Shown here piece after piece: positions 21,488 to 34,800 of a stretch of 64,000 nucleotides of DNA (positions are counted from its first letter, which is position 1; every line of letters begins with the position of its first letter). The notes under the pieces are model-generated. The model was given only the letters and a program-made list of their open reading frames with translations, was not told the origin of the DNA and ran no database searches. The translations under genes and the position numbers were made by a program. The DNA is from Seiridium cupressi (lineage: Eukaryota; Ascomycota; Sordariomycetes; Amphisphaeriales; Sporocadaceae), in assembly GCA_036674765.1 (NCBI GenBank), contig JARVKI010000034.1:186001-250000 (forward strand), read 5' to 3'.

Positions 21488-24400
21488 TTGCTATGGCTGT
21501 CTGCATATGCAAAAGGGGTCTCTCGGGACACCCTCTGAAGATCATCACCAGAGATAAGCGCACAAGCAAGCTTTAAAGTGGTACAGGGTGTCGCCGAGGT
21601 CGCGGACCACACCCGAGAGCGCAAAAGAAAGCATTGTCCTATGGGATGCCATCTGAATGACGACTCGCCTTTACTCGCCGTCATATGGACAAGGCTGCCG
21701 GGCAGCTGCATTTTCAGGGGGTCCAGCCTATTGATTGCCGGCTAGCGGATCGAGTCGAGGGCTTCTGCTGCCGATGGGGAGAGGTACGGAGAGGGCCAGG
21801 CCAGGACAGTAATGACATGTCGATTGCCGGACGGTAGGCGTCGGCAGAGCAAAGACGTTGCCGGGGAAAGTTCATGCATGAATGAATTGAACGACCTACC
21901 TTATTTATTTTTCCTTAGGGGCCCATTATTGATGCAGGTCCTATGCTGGGACTCGTAAATGCCAAAAATCTGATAAATGACGAGAGGCTATACATACACA
22001 ACGTAATGACGTCCAGCCCGTGGGACCGCTACTGTTCCTTTTCGCGGGGCGTTACATTTCAGCATTTCAGCAGCTGCACCATTCATGCCGGCGGATGGGA
22101 TCCCCCACAATAACCCGGGAGCAAATGCCATGCCCCCAAAAACGCCACACATGAAAAAGGAGGTTTCCGCTGCGCATGCCGGAGTCAAAGTCAGTCGGGG
22201 AGTGGGAGACATGCGTGCACTGCAATCATGTGCATTGCATAACCGAGGGCCTCTCTTCATGCGGCCTCCGATTCCGACAATCAGGAGACAAATGCATGGG
22301 AGATGCGACCCAACCCAAAACCCGCCGAGCGCAACAAACCTACCCAAGGTACCCAACCTACCAGATCTCTTCTCTCTCCTGCAAAACCCACTCGCTTCCG
22401 CCCAATGATGCTTCGCGGCGCTTAATGCGCCGCCGCCTTCTTTGCCGGTTCTTCGCTGGGTTTTGTCTGCGATGACGGGACATGACGGGGCTTCTGTCCC
22501 TTTGTGGTTTCTGAGGTTGGTCGCACTACATGTGATGCCCGCGGGATCGGAGAATTCCCCTCCTCGTCCCATCGAGAGAAAGAGAAGGGAGAGACAAAGA
22601 GGTTGAGAGGTTTGGGACTTTTTCATCCCAACTGTCCCACCACCTCCACAAGCCGTCAAACGGTAATTAAGTTAGACCTAGTGAGAACGCTGTTTAGTGT
22701 AGTGGTGCGCTCGACCTTTCGCGAGGCGCTACTTGGCGCCAATGCGCCGATGACGGCCCACAGTATTAGTAGTGCGCCGCGAACGTGGGCTTATGTCCAT
22801 CTTTCTCTTTCTCTCTGTCTTTTCTTTCGCTGTACTAGACACTTGCCCTTGACTCGACTAAGCACTGTCGCTCCGCGACACACGGCTGACGTCTGCCAGT
22901 CGTTGCTTTTACTCTCCGTTGTTTCGACCATATGCATGTGCCTCGTTGCAAAATTGGCGCCCGCCCTGACCTGCTAGGTCTATTACATCAAGGATGAACC
23001 TTGTCTAGAGCGCGGGAGAGATGATAGTACGATATGCCACGGGTAGTTTTAGTGCTGCATAGTGCCAGGCATGGATCTGGGTGTTGCGAGCTCCAATTGT
23101 GCGACGGGGCTGACATCGGCCGCGACGGTCCGTCCATTGCCTTGTCCGTCCGCTGAGACGAGAGAAGACTAGACCTGCGAAAAAGTGATTCCCTGGCGCT
23201 GCAGAGTAGATCATCGTGATGATCTATTTCTTCACAGATGCAGGCCAAGTGCAAGAAAGAGAGAGGAATACATATTCGCCTGGGACTGGGGTTGTAAAAA
23301 AGTGAGCAACCCTCGAGGTTCGTCTGCAGTTGGGGCACAGACATGGCATCACATCTGAACTTGGTAGGGCCGTTGGCGATGATCCTTGGTGCGTGCTTGT
23401 CCGCCTTTGCTAGAGGTTCGCTAGTCTCGTCGACCCTGGATTGTTCCCCTGTTCGGAGTAAGTTGCCGAAGAGATTGGAGGTGGAGATGGGAACGGGCTC
23501 TCCCTCTGGAGCTATGTACGGACAAGTCATGGCCTGTTCGTGAGGTTGATTCCGGGTTCGAGGAGATTTGTAGTCAGCGGGAATCAAGATTCGAATCTCG
23601 TCACTTTCGGCCGAGGAAGAAACGAGTCAGCAACCATGCAAAACACTTCGACCGTCCGTGGCCATCGATGTGACCCTGGCACAACCTCGCAAGGTTTGAG
23701 AGTAACGAGTGCTTAGAATGCGACTCTAGACATGGAATTGCCCAACACCGTCGAGTGCTCGGTAAGCAGTGCGGGTTACTAGGTACGGAAGTTGAGATGG
23801 CATGATCTTTCCCGGTTTGAGTGCAAATCATCGGATATGTGCATCTGCGCGGCTCGTGGTCTCCGCATGGCTGGTGCATCATAGCCTTGGAAAAGCTCCG
23901 TGCCGTCTCTGGAAGAAGGAAGGCTTGCCGAACTTTTCCACGTAGTCAAAAGAAAAGGTTTCGCATAGTGCGGAAGCCTCACCAAGCAGCAAGCCTCATC
24001 GTGGTTTAGGTCCTTGGTGAACGAGTAGATGTTGGTGCATGCTAGACTCGAAACGGCTCGGTGACCCCTAGGATATGGACAAGCCTCGCTCGAGCCGTCG
24101 AATAGTATGGCATAGATAGTCAGGGATCATGATAGACCGAGCCAACAGGATCGTAGCCGGGAGCAGGATATGGACCTCGGCCACCTCCTCGCCCCAATAG
24201 GCTCCGAGTAAGATATTGTGGTGAGCCTGGAAATTAGGGCCACTCGTTGGTTCCTCCCTCCACTGTCGTATTGCTGTTGGCTGGAGTGCAGAAAAGCATG
24301 GCAAGTGGTATTTCCCACGGGATTGGCCGATCAGTCGTCCGAAGAAATACATTGTTGGTTCGTTAGTCTTGCTACAGGAAATTAAGGCCTGGCCCGGCCA

Positions 24401-26561
24401 CGATCTGTATCGTGACTAGCAAACAAAAAACAAAAGGCCCGGCCCTTCCCTTGCCCTAAGGTGCGATTTTCCAACGGAACCCCGTCATGTTGGTTCATGT
24501 TGAACTGGGGCGTTAGAGGGGCAGGGACCCAGGATGTTGGGACCACTGTTGGGCGATTGTATGGACGATGCCTCTCATGAACGAGGTAAAGATCCGTTGC
24601 CTGACTGATGACAAGGGGGGACCGAGCAGTCAGATACGCACGAGAGATTGTCAAGACTGTCGTAAGGCATCCAAAAGAGACATTTGGTTAGCTGGGTGCT
24701 GCGTCAACAGGGTTGTTTTTTCACCGGGATGGTCCATCTGCAGCAGGAGACGCGCAATGACATTAAATGCTACTGTTTTCCATGACAGCTCTCAAGATTT
24801 TGATGTAGCGGCGGCACGACTAGTAGATCTAGGGCTGCATCCGGAATATGCGTGTCATTAGTTGATATGGGCTGGTAATAACCGGTGAAGTCTCTCTACC
24901 TTGTCCCTACAAAAAGCGTGGTCAAACATATCAGTATCGAGAGCTGGGCCGCCAAAGCGGACCTAACAGTCCTGTGCTTGGTGCGCAGCCTCGGTGGAGG
25001 AAAGGCTTGATTGCAGAAGCTTAATGGAGAGACCCTGCCCGCATAACAATGATCTTCATGAATGCCGCATTCTTCTCGTCAGGATGGTATAGTGCATGGA
25101 CGTTGGTGCGGTCCGTCACCAAATAGAGCCCCGGTCTAGGGCGCGGGGAGAAGCGTCGAGCTGATTTGAAATGGCCCAGGTGGCAACCCCTGTGCTCGCG
25201 AATCGTGCGGACAGGGACCCTGTAGCACGTTCATCTCAGTCGAGCTGGGGAAACGTCGCGGTGCTGACGAATGTTCATTTGGCATAGTGGAATGGCTAGT
25301 ATGAAATAACCTCATCGGCGACCTGGCATGTCTTGCAGTCAGCGTTCCTGGCACCTCGTTTCGTGGAAGTGCTGATCGTCGCATATCGACAGGGTCCTGT
25401 GGGCCACTGCCACTATTGACACATTGATGACAAGGTAAGATGACATCGACTTGAGTTACGCCATGGATTCGAGCAGGGAGAAAAAAGGACTAAAAAAAAA
25501 ACTCCGCCGGCGGCCGCTGCGAGTGCGCGGTTATGAAGTCTTGGTCGCGAGCTCATGTGGTTGGGAAGTTGGGAGTCACGGAAGGAATTGCGGTGAATGG
25601 CTCTGTTACCGACTATTGGCGATATTCGCACATCTCCACACGCGAGGCAGAGGTTGAGGCGTTTCGAGAGGAGGCGTGAGGAGACGGCAGCGCAACACGT
25701 GCCACGGAGCGGGAATGACGATCTGGCGATCTACTGGATAGAACCCTGAGCCATTTTTTTGATGAGTTGGAGCGCGATGGAGGCTTGCGCGCTCGCTGAG
25801 GCTTTCGGGGTTTTTGGCTCGAGAGCGACGGCCGAATAGCATCGCAAGGCCTTGATATTGATGGCTGAGCGGGACGAAACGATGCCAGATAGTGAGGTAT
25901 AGCGGCCCTATGGAAATCTCCACTGAGCAAGTGGGTAGGGATGGCGGCTGGGATGGTCCCTGCTGCGTACCGTGCGACTCTGGAGCTGTGGGGACCGACT
26001 GCCTCGAGGCCAGGCTGCTTCCGGGTTCTTTACGAAATACCTCAGTGATGCGCGAGGGCTTCGGGCTTCAGGCTTCAGGCCTCACGTTCCACGCGAGCAT
26101 TGCATGGCCTCAAGCTTGGTGACTGGCCGCCCGACTCGCCCGCAATGTCCCTCTCCGGCGTTCAGCTGATTCACAGGGTTGTCGGGACCGCAGGTGGGTT
26201 GGCCATTCACCGCGAGCCATCAGCAGATTGCGCTGCGTTTCGCTCGCTTATGCCTCGGCGGGGTAGAGCGTATTGCCTATCATCGGACAAAGTACTGCTG
26301 CAGACGGCGAGGGATTGGCGAGCAGACAACCCATGATGCGATATTACCATCGTGGGAAATAGGCCTGGGTACATACTATCTTCGGCATCACGAGTTGAGC
26401 CCGTCCGTTCACGTCGTCGTTGCCGGCTTCTGGCACTAGCTCTGCTTTTCTCGCGCCGGACTGTGCTTTGTTACTCCCTCCCACATTGTCATGTACCTCA
26501 CCTTTCCTGGCCTATGAGCAACGGAGGTACATGGCCAAGGTACACATTACACTGTATCTGC

Positions 26562-26665
26562 CAACTAACTAACTACAGTAGAACTAATTAATTAACTAAT
26601 TCTCCTTACCCAGATGATCCTACCTATGGTCCTGCTCCAGCTCCATCCAGCTTCAGCTCCAGCTA
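26562..26665. repeat. low-complexity AACTA/TTAA and CAGCTC repeats
   Basis: Two adjoining simple stretches: AACT/AATTA units at about 26562-26602 and CAGCTCCA/CAGCTTCA units at about 26630-26665. They lie about 1.7 kb upstream of the CENP-B-type start. Confidence 0.6.
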
Positions 26666-27064
26666 GACCTCGGGAGCTTCCTTCATCCGCATTTTAGTTG
26701 ATCTCATCACATTGCTGACGACCAGCAACAGGGCAAGATACATCTCCCCTCGGCACACCCCCATCAATAGTGGTCGATTATCTTCAACGACAGCATCAGT
26801 GTGGCTATCGACGCCGTACCTCTGGGCGGAAGAACAGCGGCGGCAGAAGCTTCAACAAACATGGCATCAGTACCAAGTCGAGGAAACACTCTCTAATCTC
26901 TATCCATTTCCCTAGACTAAACGAAACCACCACCCCTTCTCGCTATTCGTTGCTCTGGTCCTCGATACCATGTAGATCTTACTAGCTCTTTGAGGACCCC
27001 GGTCGACTCTTGTCACTCTGCACCGTAGGCGGTATGTTCACTGCTCCCGGGCATGCGCTACCTA

Positions 27065-27066
<2 letters not shown>

Positions 27067-27129
<63 letters not shown>

Positions 27130-27176
27130 TGTGTCTGCCTCTCTCTCTCTCAACTTCTCTCACACACTCACACACG
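27067..27176. repeat. compound CT/CA/CT/GT microsatellite with inverted-repeat symmetry
   Basis: Ordered runs: CT (to 27078), nine CA (27079-27096), eight CT (27097-27112), eleven GT (27113-27134), CT (about 27139-27150), then CACA-rich sequence to 27176. The CA and GT runs are reverse complements, so either strand could fold as an 18-bp stem with a 16-nt CT loop. Confidence 0.9.
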
Positions 27177-28350
27177 CATCCTCTTCGGACGAGCTAAGGC
27201 ACGGTAGCATTGAGGTCATGTTTCCCACCCCCGTCTGAAGACCCCCCGTCCCTCTGCCCAGCCAGCCCTCTTCCCACACTGGAGGTCTGTCTACTGTACC
27301 TTAATTCATCCGTTGCCTTCAGGCTTCTGCGGACCCTAGTCCTGGTCTCCCCTCTAGTCTTGTCATACCCATCTAATCCCTTGACCTCTCTCCTCCCACA
27401 CCCCCATCTCGTCGTTTGGCTTAGGCCTGGACACCATTCGACGAGGACCCCAGTTGATGCATACGAAGTTACATATGTATCAATCTACGGCCCTCTCCAT
27501 GTCTGCATCTGGCCCTGCTTTTGTTGTGCGTCTGATACTACTGTCTGCACAAGACCCGACCGTCAGAGTGCATTGCGGCGTCAACCTCCTGCAGCAGATC
27601 GATTCTCGTTGGTGAAGACTGCTTCTACGGCCTTGTTCTGCAGCTGCTTGTTTGCTACACCGTCTACTTCTCCCCTCGGTCTGTCGCCCATCTCTAACAC
27701 CTCGAGGCACCAGCGGCCTGCCTCCCCATTCTCCGCGCCGAGAGCCCAGAAGAATACAAAGTACAGCCGCAACGGGTGATAGAAAACCGTGTTGGGGGTT
27801 CCGTGCCATACAGGCCTTGCACATTCTGGGGCCACCTCGAAGACCGTTTGGCCGCCACCACCAAAGGAGTGTGTGAGAGAGAGTGTGTGTGAAGTGCGTG
27901 TTGGTTGCTGGGTTTCATACTCGGCTTCTCTTCCGCGCCTGCGTACATATACTCGAGTTGTCTATCTACTGAAATCGACCACCTGCGCATCTCCGCCATT
28001 CTCCTTTAGGAGGCCTGCCGATCCAGTCTTCTAACGCTGCTGCAGCCTCCAACCGTATGCGAGGGTCTTGACCTACACAGCAGCACACGGCATTCCCCCT
28101 TTCGGGCCCCAATTGGCTGACTGGATATGCATGTCGTCTCCCGCCCGTAGAGGCCAAACCGTCAATTCAGAGTCCGGCAGATCTCCACTGACCACGAGCA
28201 CCAGTACTTCCTATGGTGGACTGGCGCAACTACATACATCTGGGCTGCGGCAGATCTCGAACCACGTCGTGATCTCCCGTCAATGCGGCCAGGACGCAGA
28301 ACATTACCAACAATTGCCTCTTGTATAAGAGGTTGCGCTAATCAGGCGGC

Positions 28351-30163
28351 ATGCACAACATGATCGGCTCTTCTGGTATGGACCAGGATAGCCTCCTCGC
28401 TCCAGAACATTCATACTCGAATGACCACTGGGCTGGAATGAACTCGTACAACCAAATGTCCATGTCGGGTTATGGAGGCGAATACTTCCTGCCATCGGTC
28501 AACCATGGACTGCCATCCGAGTCCATCAACTCTAGCCATATGGCGCCACCGCCTGTCCCACAACAACCCCAGCAATTGCATCACCAGCATCACCAGGGCC
28601 AACACTATACAAATCAGCTGCCGCACCAGCTGATGATCCCGCCTCAGACAAATGCATCGCAAGTGAGCTGGCCAAGTCTGCGAACAAACCCGAGCCAGAC
28701 CTATGCAAATGCTCCGGTGCGGATTCCCCCGCAAACGACGCCCCCGATTAAGCAGCAGCCCAAGTTGCCGTCGATAACCACATCGACTCCACGGAAAACT
28801 TTGACGAATGAAGATCGTCGACGGATGTGCCAATATGCCGAGGACCACCCCAATGTCAAGCAGACCGAGATTGGTCTTAAATTTGGCGTAGAAAGAAGGT
28901 ACGCGATCTTGTTTGATTTTGTTCCATTGTAAACGATGTAGGGCACTGATGAGGACCGGCAGCACTGTGTCAAAGGTTTTGCGAAAGAAGGATCAGTATC
29001 TCAACCAGGATGATCGGGCTAGTTCCCCGGCCAAGAAGCCCAACAAGGGAAAAAATGCTGGCGAGCTGGAGCGGACTCTCTTGAACTGGGTGCGTAATCA
29101 GCAACGGAAAGGGGTCATGGTGAACGATGGAGAACTCGAGACCCAGGCCAAGGCTTTCCTCGTTGGGACTGGCAGCTCTGAGACGCCGGAAAAAGTCATT
29201 AACAAGAACTGGCTGGAGAAGTTCAAGCAGAAGAATGGCTTGGGTCCAGGTAAATTGATTCGGAGGGCATCGGAGACAGCTGTGCCGGACAACGCCAACT
29301 TTCCTACCGATTCACCGATATTATCTGCCTCGCAGACGCCAGGTGGGATATCACCAGCCTCTCCAGTAGGACCAGCGTCGCCCCCAGTGGTGTCGGCCAC
29401 GCCAAGTAACGAAGGCAAAGATTCTATGGCTGGATTTACAGGGTTCGAAGGCAGTCATTATAAGCACTCGCAAAGTGCCACGTCCTTGAATAGCGCAATT
29501 ACGGACCCTCCCTCGTCTACATTTTCTGCAGGCGCGTTCAGTCCAACCTCACAGTTCACCTTCTCCCCAGATCCCAACAGTGGCATGTTCGACCAGCGAC
29601 GTTTGCCGCTGGAGTCTTCGGCGTTCCAGAGGCCCAGGAGCCAGACCTTTCCAACGCTCGATATCGAATTCACCCAACAGCAGTCGTCCGAACCGCCTAC
29701 GCCGAAGTACAGCGCCTCCACCACGGCCCCTTCTTCTGCGTTGGAGTCTCCAGCACACGAGATGAACGCACAGCCCTTCGGTGTCGACACAACGATCTCA
29801 CCTGTTCTTCATCATAGTCGAAGCAGCTCCAGTCTCGGTGGAAGATCGACACATACCCCGATTCTCACGAGTGCCGGTGTGTCCTCGCCGAGCTCACCCA
29901 CGCAAGAAGACGCCAGACGGGCTGCGGACACCCTCCTCAACTTCATGCAAGGACACGGCTTGATGAACAGCGACGAGTTCACGACGATTATGCGATTGAC
30001 CGAGAAGCTCAGGCTTCATCAGCAACAGCATCAGCATCAGGCCTTCAAGCCTTTAATCCCTTCCGGAATGGGTGGATTGACCAGGATTCCGGAGGGCGAC
30101 ACCGAAATGTCCAACATTGCAACGCATCTAATCGTCAAGGATGAAGCGATGATGACTGGATAG
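28351..30163 (+). CDS. CENP-B-type HTH DNA-binding protein (pogo-transposase derived)
   Basis: Two exons, 28351..28898 and 28963..30163, with a 64-bp phase-2 intron (GTACGC ... GGCAG), give 582 residues. The junction gives KFGVERSTVSKVLRKKDQYL and completes the first helix-turn-helix. An N-terminal Gln/His/Pro-rich, activation-domain-like region (1-145) precedes a CENP-B/pipsqueak-type HTH (about 148-200, KTLTNEDRRRMCQYAEDHPN). A second CENPB/Tc5-type DNA-binding domain follows (about 215-276, LERTLLNWVRNQQRKGVMVN and NWLEKFKQKNGLG). A Ser/Pro/Thr-rich tail ends with a helix containing a polar QQQHQHQ run. No DDE catalytic domain follows, so this is a domesticated two-HTH regulator, not a transposase. 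Family members bind DNA in the nucleus; targets are unknown. It is preceded by an unusually long non-coding region. Confidence 0.85.
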
Positions 30164-31898
30164 GATCTTCTGAGGGCTGCAGCGCCACTCTCGTCTTCGC
30201 TGACCAAACCAATCTATCTCTAGGTTGCGCCGGGTATCAGACTCGCCCTATGCCACGGCGAGCACAATTTTCTTACGACATGGTCACGAGCAAATTGGCG
30301 GCACAGGAGGAGCATATCATGCGTAGGATACACGAGGACTGCTCATCCCCCGACAATGATCAGCATTGTATTCAAGGGACAACCTATCGATACCAAATCG
30401 ACTACAGACCGGATTCGTCTCACGACGACTATAAACCTATCGCCCACGCGAAACGTATCGAACGGAAAAATCAATCGGCTGAAACATTCTTTACCATCAC
30501 TCAATTACATATATCTATCGGCTATCACCACATCCAAGACTTGTCCACGCTCACGCGTTCATTTGGACACCTAAAATTACTGTTTTGTCTTTTTTTTCGC
30601 CTCTCCATTTCAGTATATACAAGTATATCGACCACTCGATTCTGTATCTCAGTTTTGTTTATTTCCTTTCGCATCTAGGGCATACCGTGTGCATTGATTT
30701 TTTTCCCCCTTCAGGGAATGGCGGGCAGGGAACACAGAACGGGAAGAATACAGCCGGGATAGGCTATCCAGAAACTAGGGATTGCTTCACAGCATTAGGG
30801 GCGTCAGCCCGATTGATTGGGATGGGAATTTTCTTGGGCGAATTCCAATTAATGTTCAATTGGGATGATATTTTTGCATTTACTACTTTGGATCGGGAGA
30901 GCAGGATTAAGTCTGCATGCTTGAAACAGCATCTGGGCCAAGGCAAGGGTAACAGTCGCAGCCGTAGCTAACAGTAACTTGACACTGTTGCGAGAGTCCG
31001 CGTCCCGTGAAAGGGCCAGCGAATCCGCAAGGTTAAGTTACTCTACGGCTCAACAGTCTAGTTACAACTCGCGTTCATTACCAACATTTTTGCTACTTGC
31101 CTTTCCATCTCGAGGGGAGCAGCGTATCTTCAGAATCTCTGCTGTCTAGGGCAGCTATCTACCGGTCTAGGTGCTCGCCTCGCTCTCCAATTCTTGAATC
31201 TGCTCTTGCCGAGTCCCGTCCGAAGTGATAATAGACATACTAATGCAGTCCCGGGTCGCATCGAACACATGGCTCTGACACTTGAATTGCGTGTCCTTCA
31301 CGTTACCATTCACTACACCAAGGAAACCCCCAAAAGCGGCAAGTCGAATCTAGGCTGGTTAGACGATAGTATGTATCTGCTCTATCGGGTACCTTGCATG
31401 CCCTTGGGAACTACTTTTGTGCCTCCGCACCCGAGCCCATAGTAGCATGATCATCTAATCAAGTCTTTTTGTCGATCGAGGCCTCTGAACCAGCCCCAGA
31501 AAGCCACTCTAAAATCCGGTGAACCCGAGCCCGAGCGCAAGCGGAGGAAACAAAGGTGATAGCTCGAGTGCTGGACGACAACCCTAGCCTGACAAGCCTG
31601 ATCTCGCTTGACCCCTTGCTCTCGTACGACCTTCGCGCCGGCAGGGGCAGGGGCCAGGGCAGGCAGTCTTCTTTTTCGGACAAGTTTTCTGACACAATCA
31701 CATCGAGATTTGAAATTGGGTATCAATTGATCAGCTAAATCACAACCTACACTGAGCGCTTTGGGCTCCACCAGCCCATCTCGTCTTGTTCTTCCCTGCA
31801 TTGTGGCGCATCTGCGGCTCTTTCTGCGTCGGACATTCAGTTCTGACGTCGTCCGTGCGACTGCATAAGCTCGCCAGACCATAGCATTGCGGCTTTCG
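30164..31898. other. intergenic region between convergent genes
   Basis: 1.7 kb between the CENP-B-type gene (+) and the PXA gene (-). A 142-codon frame directly downstream (30250-30678) has a Phe/Ile/Ser-rich end and no motif; I treat it as 3' UTR. No gene was recognised. Confidence 0.5.
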
Positions 31899-34800
31899 CT
31901 AGCTAAGCCTCTCCTCCCACAACTCGATAATGCCCTTCTCCGCCAGTTCGGGCATGATGCGCACTAGTATGAGTTCTAGTATCCCGTAGACGAGATGTTT
32001 ATTGCAGTAGGCATCCGAAAAGACGTCCAGGATACCGGCCTCGATCTCGGATAAGATCCTGTCCTCGTCCTGGTCAGTAGATAGCTCCGAGGGCGATGGT
32101 TGGGTGTAACCGATGCTGCCCTCCTGCTCTACAACGTCCGGCCCTGGAGGCTTGTCAGATGCAACCGAACTGTGGCCCTTGGGCTTGCCGCCTTCAGTAA
32201 ACCGTTCGGCTCCGCTTTCTTGGGTATCCTTGGGCTCACCCGCTGCGGGGCTCTTATCTGAGGCGCTATAGCCTCTTGGAGCGGACCTGCTACTCTTGCT
32301 GTCTTGCGGTCCGGACCGTAAAGTCTTCATGCTACTGTCATCTTCAAGTGTGATACGCGATGATCTTTTAGAGCTTGGCCAGAACGGGACTGAACCAAAA
32401 TATAGCCTGCCAATACTCTTCGGCACAACAGCCCAGATTGCACTAGCACACCTGCGTCTCAGAGCCACCAATTCCTCCTCGGATGAGGGGGCGACGAGAG
32501 TCGAGGTACCGGGAGCATTGTTGGGGAAGAGAGCCGAGCGAATCGAGCGCAGAAGTGGGGGCAACCGGCTTGGGTCTAGCAGACCACTCTGGATATAGTA
32601 GGATAATAGCCTGTGAGAAGATGATCCTGTTAGTCTACATACATATCTCGCTTGGTCATTGTGAGACAGCATCAATCATAATAGAACGATTGCGGGCATC
32701 GCATACGCCGCGTGGGGGTGGAAAGAGCCTCGTGTTCTCATGTATAAGTGAACAGGTTCTGAGGTGAGGGTGATAGGGGTGACATCGCGACTCCGACTGC
32801 ACCACCTGAGACATTGCAAGCCTCTGACAAGTCTGCATTAGCAATTCATTACGAAGGCCGACTAGGTCCTTTGTAACATTGCAGAAGACTCCATGGTTAA
32901 AATAATGCGACCAAATGCAGGACTGCACTAATCGAGAAGGCAATCAAAACTCCAGTCTACCCTGAACCTCGTGAGGAGTACTGATCCGACCACAGTCAGG
33001 GTTTGATGAAAAATCCATGCAGGCGTCTACCCCAGTCTATTTGGCCGTGGTGCACAGCATGCACACTTCTGTTGCTAGTTGAACACTATTCTTCCGATAG
33101 GAGCAGCGAACAGGGAACGCGGTATATGTTGAAGTAGAGATAAGTGTGAGCAAGTACCTCAGTTCTCCAACCAGGTCTAGGAATACTTCCTCCAATCCAT
33201 GGTATACCGCTTCATCAGCGTGCCAATGCATACCTGGATTTGTGATGCCTACGGCACCAAGTCTATGATTTATGACAATCCAAGAAAGGTACACGAGAAA
33301 TGGACTCCGGACCCTGGCTCTCGCTACTACTGAGAGTGCTGATGAGATATTGTCAACGGGCTCTGTGATACATGGACGCTAGCCATTGCGATGGTGATCT
33401 CGAAAGCCTTCGTAGAAAGTGTAGGCGGGGCCTGCAGACCATTTGTCCTTATGCACGCCATAGGTGGTACGTGGGGCGTTGCAGCGCGAAAGGGAAGAGG
33501 TTCGCAGGGTTGCACTAGCGAAGAAACTGAATCAAACACCAATTGATGAAAGTCTGGCTCGACTGGACAGAACCCTTGCTCGTTCCAGGCTCGGCGCGTA
33601 AGTGAGGCTTCCAGATGGTCAGGCGGCGCTAGCCCCGCGTCGTTGATCGTGCAATGGGGTGAAGCATTGCTGGATATACCCGGCCATTGGTCAATGGAGA
33701 GGAGTCGCGGGTCAGCCTAGTATGTCTTGCCTGCCGACAGAGAGGTGCAGTGCTCCAATTGTAATCCGGGATATGAGACTAGTGACGAGGAGGGTCGTCT
33801 TTGAGGTCCGCGGCGGAGGATCGTAGGCTTCTGTATGAGCGGCTCGATGCGCCTAAGTGAGACGAGCTAGATTCCTTGGTCCTCACATGCCCGCTCGGAA
33901 TCAAATGCTCTATCGCACGCAAGCGAACTAGCGCCATACGGGATGAAGATGCTTGTCCTCCACACTCGCGAAAAGAGGCTTCTTCGGGCATTGAATGGAT
34001 GATTCCAGATCCAGTGACCTGAAGTCCATGCGGTGTGACGGAGCGGGAATCCCGACTAGGAAATCATGACCTACCTGTCGACTATCCCATTATACCCTGC
34101 GACGTGTCCTGGGCCTCTCATAGCGCTCCATTGAATCATAGACAAGGCTCCGCTCAGCCAGGGCATGCGGGCGTCCATTTCGAGTAGGTTGGCGATACAC
34201 GGCCAGATCTTAAAGTTGGAGATTGGAACTCGTGTTGGTACCAAGTGCGGCCTAGAGCCTGTCAAAGGCCGGTGGGATTCCTCGCCGGTGGAGTGATCAA
34301 TCACATATGGTTTCTGGGCGAATAGTAATGCGGAGCGAGGAGGAAGCGATCGTGAGAGGACTAAAGTGCCGATGAAAACGCGAATTGCGCCAACCAAGAG
34401 GAACCCCCATTGGACTAAAGACCAAAATGATTCATGAAAAGATGAGCCTTGGACGGTTTTCGTTGGCTGAGTTCTAGTGGGATCCGTGCCATAGTTATTC
34501 GAACCTGTCGAATCATGGATCTCAGAAGAACTGGTTGGCTGAGAGTTTCCCTTCGCAAGACGCGTCAGCATGATAAATATTTCCAACAGAAGCCAAGGCT
34601 CGGATAGTTTCTTGACAACTAGGTTGCCAATGATCAGTTCCGAAAATATTTGACCAACTAGTGACGTCAAGCACTCATTTTCGAGATCCTCCGTGGGAAG
34701 CAACAAGGCAAGAACTCCCTGAACCAATAATTGCCGATATGCAGCCTCACTATCAGCCTGTGCTTGGAGGCTTCTTGTGTCCCCTGGCTTCGGTAATGGA

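Larger units (their letters stand above)
21488..28350. other. long region without a recognised gene
   Basis: 6.9 kb between RBG1 and the CENP-B-type gene. Frames up to about 220 codons occur (for example 21988-22659 and 22988-23587 on the minus strand), but they lack conserved motifs, are rich in Cys/Ser/Arg and overlap other frames. The right-hand 2 kb (26.4-28.35 kb) is pyrimidine-rich with microsatellites and looks like an extended promoter/5' leader of the CENP-B-type gene. No tRNA or 5S gene was recognised. Confidence 0.5.

Noticed and set aside
21988..22659. Minus-strand frame of 223 codons
   Set aside because: There is no recognisable motif, the composition is Gly/Cys-rich, competing frames occupy the opposite strand, and no splice-compatible continuation was found.
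22988..23587. Minus-strand frame of 199 codons
   Set aside because: It lacks conserved motifs, and its His/Ser/Pro/Cys-rich composition looks like a chance open frame.
23570..23605. tRNA-like T-arm (GATTCGAATC)
   Set aside because: Only a 3-bp palindrome around TTCGAA; flanking bases do not pair as a 5-bp T stem, and no acceptor stem or anticodon arm could be fitted.
33779..34020. Possible extra exon inside the long PXA intron (frame with MPEEASFREC)
   Set aside because: Joining it to the upstream exon needs a frame change or a non-consensus donor, and it would interrupt a conserved PXA junction that is intact without it.
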